A DNA stretch of 64,000 bases from Paludibacteraceae bacterium (GTDB taxonomy: Bacteria; Bacteroidota; Bacteroidia; Bacteroidales; Paludibacteraceae). The notes below the pieces were generated by a model. The model ran no database searches, was not told where the DNA came from, and worked only from the letters and a program-made list of their open reading frames with translations. Where the stretch lies: NCBI GenBank assembly GCA_016285885.1, contig JAEERP010000010.1, positions 1-64,000 of the forward strand. Direction: 5' to 3'. Position numbers and translations under genes: made by a program. Positions 55,061-62,924 of the stretch are shown here, piece after piece (within the stretch, counting starts at the first letter, position 1; the number at the start of each line of letters is the position of its first letter).

Positions 55061-58000
55061 TTATTTTACGATCAATCTTTGAGTAGAAACGTTACCGTCA
55101 GCCGTAGTAACCTTTACAATGTAAGCACCAGCTGGCACGTTGATTTGTACCATGTCGTCGTTAGCTTGTTTGTAAACGCTTTGGCCGATTACGTTGATCA
55201 ATTCGATGCTGCTGATCTCCTTTGCGCTCTTCACTACGAAGAAGTTCTCCGCAGGGTTAGGCATGAGGACGATAGCGTCGCTGTTCTCAACATCTTCCAC
55301 GCTACTTGTGTTAGTAGGCTTGATAGTCAACTTATAGAGTTGGCAATCCTCGAAGGCGTCGATAGTAGTCTCCTTATCGTAGGTTACGCCGTTGTATGAG
55401 TTAGCTGAAATTGACTTCTCTTTGATAGTAGGAGCAGGTTTCCAGATCTTGAAGCTTCCGCACAAGTGGAGCATAGCCAAGTAGTGAACCAAACCGTCGT
55501 AGTAGCGGTATTGACCGGTCATCAATTGTCCGTTCCATGCTTTCTTCAAGTTAGTCTTAACCTTGTCATCGTTTGCAGGATCGTCCATCAAAGCGAAGCA
55601 ACCCACAGCGTTTGCGCCACACTCTCCAAGGGTGTATGACTCAGAACCTCCGGTACCGTCCCAGTTGAAACGAGCGTGAGAGTAACCATCTTTCTCGAAA
55701 TGATTAATCAAACGTGTCATCATGTTATTCTGGGTCTTCTTGTCAGCGCCGAACAAGTAATAGTCCATACCCACGTTCATAGCGCAACGCATTGCATCGT
55801 ACATGTACTTGTTGGAGTTTTGGCTGAATCCTCCAGTTGTAGGCTGACCATTAAATTCAGAATAGTCTGCGAACAAACCTGACGAAGAGTGACAGGATTT
55901 CTCCAAGTGACCACGGGTTGGCGCCAAACAGCTTTCCCATTTGTCTTTGTTGGTGTCAGACCATCTAGCGAACAACTCAATGAAAGCAGGAAGGTCGTAA
56001 GAAGGATCACCGAAGTTTGAGCAGTTGTATGGCTGGAATGTGATGATCTTGTAGGATTCGTTGAACAAAGATCCATTGCCATTCTTCCAGAATCTTGACA
56101 AGCAGTATTGAGCGTCTTGCAAGTAAGAAGGCTCATTCCAACGGTTTGCAGCCAAAAGCAAAGAGGTTACGAAGTACATTTCACCATCAGGAGCACAGTT
56201 GGCATCTTGGGCAGAACCGTCAGGGTTACATTTCCATTTGAAGTAGCCTTCCCACTGTCCGGATGTATGGAGCATGTGGCTCTTGGCGAACTTCCAAAGT
56301 TTATCGAACTCTGTCTTATGGTTTGTCTGAACACAAATCATCATACCATAGGATTGACCCTCAGAACGAACATCATTGTTGTTGATGTCCTTGACGTAAG
56401 CTTCGTTACCATTTTCGTAGTAAACTGTGCTGTTGCTGTTTCCTTTGAAGTAATGATTCCAAAGTTCATCAAGTTTCCCCTGAATCTCATCATCAGTTTT
56501 TCCGAGATAAGTTTTGAATGGAGAAGGGTAAACGCCGGTGTAGTATGCACCAGAAGTTTTTTGTTCACCATTATCGCATGAAGGGCCGAAGTAAGCGCCG
56601 TTTTCATCGAAGAAGCTAGATGCGCCTGAAGCGATAGTTTGACCTTCTTGACCCTCCTGGCCTTCCTGGCCTTCTTGTCCCTCTTGGCCTTCTTGTCCTT
56701 CAGTGCTTGTGCCTGCTTTGACGATTTGGATATAATCCACGTTACAGTAGCTAGTACCGAACTTCACTTTCAATGCGTGCTCACCCTTAGTGAGAGATAC
56801 AGATTTGCTTCCCTTAATGGTTTTATAAGTATCCCAGTCGCTTGTTGAACTACCTGAGAGGGTAATCAATGATTTATTATCCAGAGTAAGTACCAGTTCG
56901 ATGTCGTTGTTTCCGTTGGAAGCGCTAGCGGAGATGTCGTAGTCACCGCTTTCCTCCACGTTGATGGTATATTTCAACCACTCGCTGTCAGTCGTATACC
57001 CTACTGCGTAGTTTGACCCACCAGATACGATATCTACACCATCGTTACGATATTTACCGCCTTCGTTCTCGTCATCCGAGTCGCTATATCCGAAGCCGTT
57101 TCCACCCTTGTCGTAGTTCTCAGCCTCGACTTTACCAGGAATAGAGATGGCGCCCTTGTATGGCTCCTCTGTCTCAGTTGGTTCTGGAGGTGTTGCAGGT
57201 CCTGCTCCGCAGATAGTACCTTTACCCTTGCAGCCATCCCAGCACATGGAAGCGTAGGTGTATTCGATGGAACCTTGTCCACCGCCAACCTCACAGACGA
57301 TCTTACAGTCGTAGATACCACCGCCCATGTTGACGCCTTTCTTCTCCCACTCTTTGAAGTGCTCACTGATACTGATGGTACCGCATTGGCGGGAACTTTG
57401 CCTTACGGCGAACACCTGTTGGAAGTTACAATTATCACCTTCGATACAAGGTGCATTGGTTCTTTGGCCCACCTTCAACGTATAGGTTGCGCCATCCATG
57501 GTATAAGTACCCTTGTCGCTTGCGCCCCAGTACATACCGCCACCACCTGGGGTGAAGGAGTCGTCCACGATGTAGTACTCGATCATCGGGTTTTTAGTCC
57601 ATCCGTAGACACCTATGTAGGAGTAGCTTCCGCCACCGTTACCTGATTTGGTATAGTTATATCCTGCGACGATATCGCCAAGTTGTTTGTAGCTCTTCTT
57701 AGAAGAACCGTCATAGTAACCCACACGAGCGAGGTAGTCGCCAGAGTTGTTCCAGCTGGCTTTGAATGCGCACTCAGCGTCTCCACCGAAACATGTAACA
57801 GAACCGTTACCTCTCTCGTTCCACATCTCAACATTGTAACCGTTTCCGATATCTTGCACACCATTGTTGTTCAATGTCTTTCCGTTGCCGGACTGTTTGG
57901 TCTTTTGTTGGCATGGATCAACAGGCTCTGAACTAGCCGTGTTGGTGTTGGTATTCGTATTCGTATTCGTGTTAGTGTTAGTGTTAGTGTTAGTGTTGGT

Positions 58001-58975
58001 GTTGGTGTTGTTATTGTTGTTATTATTGTTAGATGATGAGCTGTTTCCATCGCTGGAATCGCTGTTAATCTCCATCTTTGCGTATTTGAAATCTACGTAA
58101 CCTGATCCACCACCAGCTTCAGCCAAGATTTGGCATTCCATCAAGCCACCGAGGTTCAAACCTAACTTCTTCCATTGTCTGAAGTGCTCAGAGACATGGA
58201 TAGTACCGCATTGACGGCGGGATTGACGGATACTGAAGATTTGGGTGAAGGTTGAGGTACCCCATTTGGACTCACCAGTACGAGTACCTGTCCAGACTGC
58301 GTATTCCTCACCATCCACGGTAATAGTACCTTTTTTAGAGCCGATGTAGCTACCACCCGGTGTACCACGGTCATGCAACCAGTCGTCTACGATATAATAT
58401 TCGATTTGAGGATTGTTCATCCAACCATAGATTCCCACATAAGAGTAGGTGCCTCCATCGTTACCTGATTTCTGGAATTGGTATTCAACCACCAAGTTAC
58501 CACCAATGTTATCTACAGAAGGTGTATTGCCCCATGACTTTCCTACACGTCCGAGGTAGTCACCCGCATTGTTCCATTCTGCTTTGAAGGCAGCCTCTTG
58601 GTTGTAGAGTGTGATTGAGCCTGAACCACCTCCGTTGCGCCACAACTCGTAGCTGTATCCACCTTGGGTGTTACCTGTCTTTTGATTTCCTCCTGAGAAA
58701 TCGATTTTTTGCCCTCCGCTCACGTTAGGAGTCACCGAGCAAGGGTCAGCTGCGTAACCCACGCCGGAGAAGAGCAAAAATCCTGCTGTGAGTGCGCCCG
58801 TAACTATACGTCGCCACTCGAATGTTTTTTTGTTCATTTGGTTTTCTATTTGATTTAAAGTTGATAAATTGTTTCGTTGTAATAATGTAGAGTTTCGGGA
58901 ACCGAAATGTTCTAATCGCTTCATGACTGAGTCAATCCACGTCATCTTTTTGCAAATAGTGTCAAAATGTTTCAT
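55061..58975 (-). CDS. Multidomain xylanase: GH11-GH11-CBM6-GH8 with T9SS sorting domain
   Basis: The product has 1,304 residues from 58975, or 1,258 from the ATG at 58837 (MNKKTFEWRR), which starts a normal signal peptide ending YAADPC. Domains: GH11 (about 85-302; nucleophile Glu192 in IEYYIVDD, acid/base Glu286 in ILAEAGGG), an Asn/Asn-Thr linker, a second GH11 (about 360-580; Glu466 and Glu562), CBM6 (about 605-752), a seven-fold Glu-Gly-Gln linker, GH8 (about 800-1180; acid Glu872 in SEGQSYGMM, possible base Asp1060), and a T9SS type A domain (about 1236-1304; MPNPAENFFVV, LIVK end). GH11 cuts xylan internally; the GH8 resembles oligosaccharide-trimming exo-xylanases (Rex), so the chain may go from polymer to xylose. 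GH11 is rare in Bacteroidetes as I know them, which suggests transfer. The first 46 residues are discussed in the findings. Confidence 0.9.
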   Translation of the reverse strand: MKHFDTICKKMTWIDSVMKRLEHFGSRNSTLLQRNNLSTLNQIENQMNKKTFEWRRIVTGALTAGFLLFSGVGYAADPCSVTPNVSGGQKIDFSGGNQKTGNTQGGYSYELWRNGGGSGSITLYNQEAAFKAEWNNAGDYLGRVGKSWGNTPSVDNIGGNLVVEYQFQKSGNDGGTYSYVGIYGWMNNPQIEYYIVDDWLHDRGTPGGSYIGSKKGTITVDGEEYAVWTGTRTGESKWGTSTFTQIFSIRQSRRQCGTIHVSEHFRQWKKLGLNLGGLMECQILAEAGGGSGYVDFKYAKMEINSDSSDGNSSSSNNNNNNNNTNTNTNTNTNTNTNTNTNTNTNTASSEPVDPCQQKTKQSGNGKTLNNNGVQDIGNGYNVEMWNERGNGSVTCFGGDAECAFKASWNNSGDYLARVGYYDGSSKKSYKQLGDIVAGYNYTKSGNGGGSYSYIGVYGWTKNPMIEYYIVDDSFTPGGGGMYWGASDKGTYTMDGATYTLKVGQRTNAPCIEGDNCNFQQVFAVRQSSRQCGTISISEHFKEWEKKGVNMGGGIYDCKIVCEVGGGQGSIEYTYASMCWDGCKGKGTICGAGPATPPEPTETEEPYKGAISIPGKVEAENYDKGGNGFGYSDSDDENEGGKYRNDGVDIVSGGSNYAVGYTTDSEWLKYTINVEESGDYDISASASNGNNDIELVLTLDNKSLITLSGSSTSDWDTYKTIKGSKSVSLTKGEHALKVKFGTSYCNVDYIQIVKAGTSTEGQEGQEGQEGQEGQEGQEGQTIASGASSFFDENGAYFGPSCDNGEQKTSGAYYTGVYPSPFKTYLGKTDDEIQGKLDELWNHYFKGNSNSTVYYENGNEAYVKDINNNDVRSEGQSYGMMICVQTNHKTEFDKLWKFAKSHMLHTSGQWEGYFKWKCNPDGSAQDANCAPDGEMYFVTSLLLAANRWNEPSYLQDAQYCLSRFWKNGNGSLFNESYKIITFQPYNCSNFGDPSYDLPAFIELFARWSDTNKDKWESCLAPTRGHLEKSCHSSSGLFADYSEFNGQPTTGGFSQNSNKYMYDAMRCAMNVGMDYYLFGADKKTQNNMMTRLINHFEKDGYSHARFNWDGTGGSESYTLGECGANAVGCFALMDDPANDDKVKTNLKKAWNGQLMTGQYRYYDGLVHYLAMLHLCGSFKIWKPAPTIKEKSISANSYNGVTYDKETTIDAFEDCQLYKLTIKPTNTSSVEDVENSDAIVLMPNPAENFFVVKSAKEISSIELINVIGQSVYKQANDDMVQINVPAGAYIVKVTTADGNVSTQRLIVK
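56639..56701 (-). repeat. Seven 9-bp tandem repeats encoding Glu-Gly-Gln linker
   Basis: The stretch encodes EGQ seven times between the CBM6 and GH8 domains. Codons vary between copies, so the repeat is partly degenerate at DNA level. Confidence 0.9.
57938..58030 (-). repeat. Simple-sequence tract encoding poly-Asn then Asn-Thr repeats
   Basis: Eight Asn codons are followed by about twelve Asn-Thr pairs, made of 6-bp units. It links the two GH11 domains. Such a tract could change length by slippage; each 6-bp step stays in frame. Confidence 0.9.
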
Positions 58976-59067
58976 AATTTAGTGTGTTTATATGGTTTAT
59001 ATTTGGCCAACTGATTTCGTTTAGCATCTATACTTTATTCATCATTGCGTCTTCACATCATCGTCCG

Positions 59068-59096
59068 CAAATATAGGTGGGTTTGCCTTTCCCAAA
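59068..59096 (-). promoter_or_regulatory. Candidate promoter of the GH11-GH8 xylanase gene
   Basis: On the minus strand TTTG (59096-59093), a 17-bp spacer and TATATTTG (59075-59068). The start would be near 59061, about 85 nt before the first possible ATG. Confidence 0.5.
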
Positions 59097-59138
59097 TATG
59101 AGTTATTCGGCAAATATGAGTGAATTTTTCGGCAAATA
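59093..59138. repeat. Short direct repeats upstream of the xylanase promoter
   Basis: CAAATATGAGTTATTCGG and CAAATATGAGTGAATTTTTCGG follow one another, then a third partial copy CAAATAGGG. The unit spacing is 18-22 bp and the array touches the -33 element, so it could be an operator. The rest of the gap up to 59405 shows no gene I can support. Confidence 0.5.
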
Positions 59139-59405
59139 GGGCGTGTATATTTTCTCATTGTTAATTCATGTCATTGAAAATCAAACTGTTTCTATTGTAA
59201 TTGATTCGTTTTCCTATTCGTTTATGAGGCCTTTGTGGGGAAAAATATCCGTATTGATGTGTTCCGCAGATGGGACCTATGGCTCCGTTCCCGCTATCGG
59301 GCTAACCTTGTATTGGTGAATTTCTCGGTGGAATGGCTTTTTTTCACAAAAATGGCCTCCATAAGGCAGAAATCTTCACGTATTTATAGTAATGGCTTAA
59401 AAAAA

Positions 59406-59438
59406 GAAGGTCGTCCCCAAACGAGGGAGACGACCTTC
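59406..59438 (-). terminator. Intrinsic terminator of the CE15 gene
   Basis: GAAGGTCGTC and GACGACCTTC form a 10-bp stem; the minus strand continues TTTTTTTAAG after the stem. Confidence 0.85.
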
Positions 59439-59457
59439 AGAAAACAAAGAAAAGTTT

Positions 59458-60533
59458 TTATTTCACGATTAAGCTTTTGCTGGAGACGAATCCGTTGGCC
59501 TGCATCACGTAGTGGTAGATGCCACTTGCGAGACCATCCACGGAGAATTCAGCCTTATATGAGCCTGCGCTGAAATCATCTGAAACGACATCCATCACCT
59601 TCAGACCCAACTCATTGTAAAGGGCAATGGAGACGAATGTGTTATCGGCGATGGAGAACTCGATGCTAGTCTCGTCGGATGTCGGGTTCGGCATGTTTTG
59701 AGACAGGGAGTAGCCTTCCATGAGGACGTTCTCAACACCGCTGGTGCTACCGCAACCGTTGTTCACGATCTTATGTCCGCCCCAGTCGTATTTTCCGGAG
59801 CTATGGTTGCTACTTACACTGCTGGTACGTATCTTCGTGTTCTGCGAATTGTCGCCATAGAGGAATTTGTTGATGAACGCTTGCGCAGCTTTGTTTTGAC
59901 TGCTGGAAGCTTGGCAGTGCTCATGTCCACCTTCAATCACATAGCCGAATCTGTCCTCGATGCCCATGGCTTTCCACACCTCCTCGGCAGCCTTCAGGGA
60001 GGCGATGCCGGCAGGGTCGCCCAACCACTCATAGTTTGGATTTCCGAATGCCAGGAACGCACGTGGAGCACACATGGCGATCAGTTCATGATGGTCGTAT
60101 GGCAACTTGTCGATCTGTGATTGGAAATTGCTCTTGAAGCTGTTGAGGAACCAGTCGTAGTTGGTGTTGGATATACCTTCAATACTAGTACCGATTTCAG
60201 AACTTACACGCCATGCGTTGACACCTCCACCACCTGATTCTTGTGCGATTGTCAGTGTCACACGTTCGTCGAACGCTCCTGCGAACAGCGCCATCTTTCC
60301 TGCGTAAGAGCAACCAGTTACAGCAATATGTCCCATATCAGCTTTCAGCTTACCTTCTTCAGCCAATTTTTGGAGTCCATCAATCAAACGGCTGATACCC
60401 CAAGACCATGCGCAATAGTCTGCCTTTGTGTTGAATGTCCCAGGATAGAACTTGTAGAATGGATCGTTTTGGCTTCTTCCGCCACCACCGAATCCTGAAT
60501 TATATTCAGCGATTTGTGTGTGTGTGAATGGCA
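59458..60533 (-). repeat. Copy A of a 1,076-bp perfect direct repeat
   Basis: This stretch, from the stop codon of the CE15 gene into its esterase domain, is repeated at 62925-64000 at a constant offset of 3,467 bp. Every segment I compared was identical, as were translated products in several frames. Sequence outside the stop codon does not match. Confidence 0.9.
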
Positions 60534-62463
60534 CTTGAATACATTTCGAGAAGTATGAGGAGCTTAAACTACCAGTATTTCCATCCATACCGATCACGAT
60601 AGGGTGTGGACCATTTCCGGAAGGAATGGACATTTTACTTGTCAACGTAAGTTTGTTGCTTCCGTTGTAAACAGTCACGGTCATTGTATTTCCAGAAAGT
60701 GAAGCTTCCAGTTTATCGAATTTAGGTTTCTCGCCAATCTCCCAGTACTCGATCTCGCGCTTGATTTCGTTACGACGGCAAGCCCAGTCGCAGAAGTCGG
60801 TCACCTTGCCGCTACCGTCCGCCCATTCGAATGGGTTAGGAAGGTTTCTGCAGGATTTGAGGTTGTTCTTGTTCAGGGAGGAAGGTTCAGGGCAGTCCGC
60901 ACCTGTGTTCTCCACAGAATAGCTCAATGGATATACGCCAGACTCGTTGACGGATCCGCCGCCACCGTGGCTACTACCACCTTCAGAGCTACTACCACCT
61001 TCAGAGCTGCTGCCGCCTTCTTCAGGTTCAGTACCCTGTACATAGAAGGTGAGTTTGTCCAGATTACAGTTGTTGTTCCCGATCTTCACCTTGAGGATAT
61101 GTTTTCCGGCGGAGATGGAAGATGTTGTGGTTCGGATCGTCCTGTAAGTATCCCAGTCGGTTGTGCTTGAGCCGGAGAGCGAACCAATCTCTTTGTCGTC
61201 GATGAGCAGGGTGAACTCCACGTCGTCGTTTTTGTTGGATCCGACGGCATCCACCACATATTTGCCTGCGGTCTTCACGTCGATGGTATATTCCAGCCAC
61301 TCGCTGGAAGTAGTGTAGCCCACGGCCCTTCCGTCGGAGGTCTTCACGATATCCACGCCTTCGTCCGTACGGTAATTAGCGTCTCCCTCGTTTTCGTCAT
61401 CGGAGTCGTTGTATGCGTTTCCGTTGCCGCCCTTGTCGAAGTATTCAGCTTCCACGACGCCAGGGATTTCGATAGCGCTCTTGTATGGTTCTTGAGGGAC
61501 ATCCGGATCTGGCGTTGGGTCTCCCCCTTCATTACCATCACCGGAGTCGCTGTTAATTTCAATCTTTGCATATTTGAAGTCAACATAACCTTTTCCACCA
61601 CCGGCTTCGGCCAAAATTTGAGCCTCCATCAAGCCACCGAGGTTGATACCCAATTTCTTCCATTGTCTGAAGTGCTCAGATATATGGATGGTACCACATT
61701 GGCGACGTTTTTGACGGACACTGAAGATTTGGGTGAAAGTAGAGTTACCCCATTTGGAGGCACCTGTACGGCTACCCGTCCAAACTGCATACTCCTCACC
61801 GTCTACAGTGATGGTACCCTTCTTAGAACCCATGTAGGAGCCGCCCGGTGTACCACGATCGTGCAACCAGTCTTCCACGATGTACCATTCGATTTGAGGG
61901 CTGTCCATCCAACCGTAGATTCCCACGTATGAATAGGATTTTCCATCATCTCCGGACTTCTCAAAATTATAGTAAGCCACCAAGTTACCGCCGAGATTGT
62001 CGACGGAAGGCTTATTGCCGTAGGTCAAACCGACACGACCCAAGAAGTCGCCCGCGTTATTCCACTCCGCCTTGAAAGCCGCATCCTTATCATACAAAGT
62101 CAGCGTTCCGCCGTTACCGTCACGCCAGATTTCGAACTGGTAGTTACCCACACCAGTAGAACCTGTTAGGTTCTGGTTGTTGAGGGTTCTTTTGATACCT
62201 CTTCCGCTACCTGTTTCGCTACACGGGTCAGCCGCATAACTTACACCGGAAAGGAGCAAAAAACCCGCTGTGAGTGCGCCCGTAGCCATACGTCGCCACT
62301 CGAATGTTTTTTTGTTCATTTGGTTTGCTATTTGATTTAAGATTGAAAATACATTTTGTTGAGTGAAAGAGGTTCGGATTCCGAAGAGTTCTAATCGTTG
62401 CCTGACTTTGTCAAACAACGTCATCTTTTTGCGTTTGATAGTGTATAAGTGTTTCATAATCAT
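59458..62463 (-). CDS. GH11-CBM6-CE15 xylanase / glucuronoyl esterase with T9SS sorting domain
   Basis: The product has 1,001 residues from 62463, or 953 from the ATG at 62319, which starts the same signal peptide as the neighbour (MNKKTFEWRR ... YAADPC). Domains: GH11 (about 88-304; Glu192 in IEWYIVED, Glu286), CBM6 (about 325-476), a SSSEGG-repeat linker, CE15 (about 510-870) and a T9SS type A domain (about 920-1001, NMPNPTSDETSIEFSI to SLIVK). In CE15 the serine is Ser719 in GCSYAGK, with Glu742 in QESGGG and His847 in GGHEHC as likely triad partners. The family usually has Arg after the Ser; here it is Tyr. CE15 cleaves esters between xylan glucuronic acid and lignin. A third gene with an identical 3' part lies upstream. 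Confidence 0.9.
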   Translation of the reverse strand: MIMKHLYTIKRKKMTLFDKVRQRLELFGIRTSFTQQNVFSILNQIANQMNKKTFEWRRMATGALTAGFLLLSGVSYAADPCSETGSGRGIKRTLNNQNLTGSTGVGNYQFEIWRDGNGGTLTLYDKDAAFKAEWNNAGDFLGRVGLTYGNKPSVDNLGGNLVAYYNFEKSGDDGKSYSYVGIYGWMDSPQIEWYIVEDWLHDRGTPGGSYMGSKKGTITVDGEEYAVWTGSRTGASKWGNSTFTQIFSVRQKRRQCGTIHISEHFRQWKKLGINLGGLMEAQILAEAGGGKGYVDFKYAKIEINSDSGDGNEGGDPTPDPDVPQEPYKSAIEIPGVVEAEYFDKGGNGNAYNDSDDENEGDANYRTDEGVDIVKTSDGRAVGYTTSSEWLEYTIDVKTAGKYVVDAVGSNKNDDVEFTLLIDDKEIGSLSGSSTTDWDTYRTIRTTTSSISAGKHILKVKIGNNNCNLDKLTFYVQGTEPEEGGSSSEGGSSSEGGSSHGGGGSVNESGVYPLSYSVENTGADCPEPSSLNKNNLKSCRNLPNPFEWADGSGKVTDFCDWACRRNEIKREIEYWEIGEKPKFDKLEASLSGNTMTVTVYNGSNKLTLTSKMSIPSGNGPHPIVIGMDGNTGSLSSSYFSKCIQVPFTHTQIAEYNSGFGGGGRSQNDPFYKFYPGTFNTKADYCAWSWGISRLIDGLQKLAEEGKLKADMGHIAVTGCSYAGKMALFAGAFDERVTLTIAQESGGGGVNAWRVSSEIGTSIEGISNTNYDWFLNSFKSNFQSQIDKLPYDHHELIAMCAPRAFLAFGNPNYEWLGDPAGIASLKAAEEVWKAMGIEDRFGYVIEGGHEHCQASSSQNKAAQAFINKFLYGDNSQNTKIRTSSVSSNHSSGKYDWGGHKIVNNGCGSTSGVENVLMEGYSLSQNMPNPTSDETSIEFSIADNTFVSIALYNELGLKVMDVVSDDFSAGSYKAEFSVDGLASGIYHYVMQANGFVSSKSLIVK

Positions 62464-62871
62464 GTGTATTAATGATAGTTAAAATAGTTCATGTGCCTTT
62501 GTCAGAAGTCTCCCCATTGGGGCAGTGACCCCCTCGGTCTAAATACAAGTTGTGACCGCTACTATATCCGATTTGTTTAGAATGTGTAATGAAAAGAAAA
62601 CCTAATTAACGTAACTAAACAAATGTACCTGCGTAAGCTATTCGTTGTCAGTCCCTCATTCCTCACGTATAATTTCACTTCCAAACTTCCAAATCGAAAA
62701 ATGCCTTTTCGCCTGCGCCCGTGCGCACTCGGGCGTGTACGCGCATACGCATATGCGTGTAAAGATAGACATATATTTTTAAAAAACATATATTTTGTGT
62801 GATTTTTTATTCAAATATTTCATACTGGGTTGAATAGTCTATTAGTGTATCACGTTGGGTAGATGCAAAAA
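62464..62871. other. Intergenic region upstream of the CE15 gene
   Basis: About 400 bp without a credible gene. It holds TACATTTG on the minus strand (62627-62620), a possible -7 box for the CE15 gene; CCCC-ATT-GGGG-CAGTGA-CCCC (62512-62532), where the central G run can pair with either C run; a GC-rich patch with the stem CGCCCG/CGGGCG; and a 29-bp run of strictly alternating purines and pyrimidines (62733-62761) that includes the palindrome ACGCATATGCGT. Confidence 0.5.
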
Positions 62872-62899
62872 AAAGGGTCGTCCATTGGAACGACCCTTT
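62872..62899 (-). terminator. Intrinsic terminator of the partial third gene
   Basis: AAAGGGTCGT and ACGACCCTTT form a 10-bp perfect stem with an 8-nt loop; the minus strand continues with a run of T (TTTTTT). Confidence 0.85.
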
Positions 62900-62924
62900 C
62901 AAAACACTAGTCAGTCAATAATAG

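Noticed and set aside
62577-62789. 70-codon minus-strand ORF over the alternating purine-pyrimidine patch
   Set aside because: Low-complexity composition with repeated Ala/Arg/Thr/His codons and no family feature; the DNA pattern explains it better.
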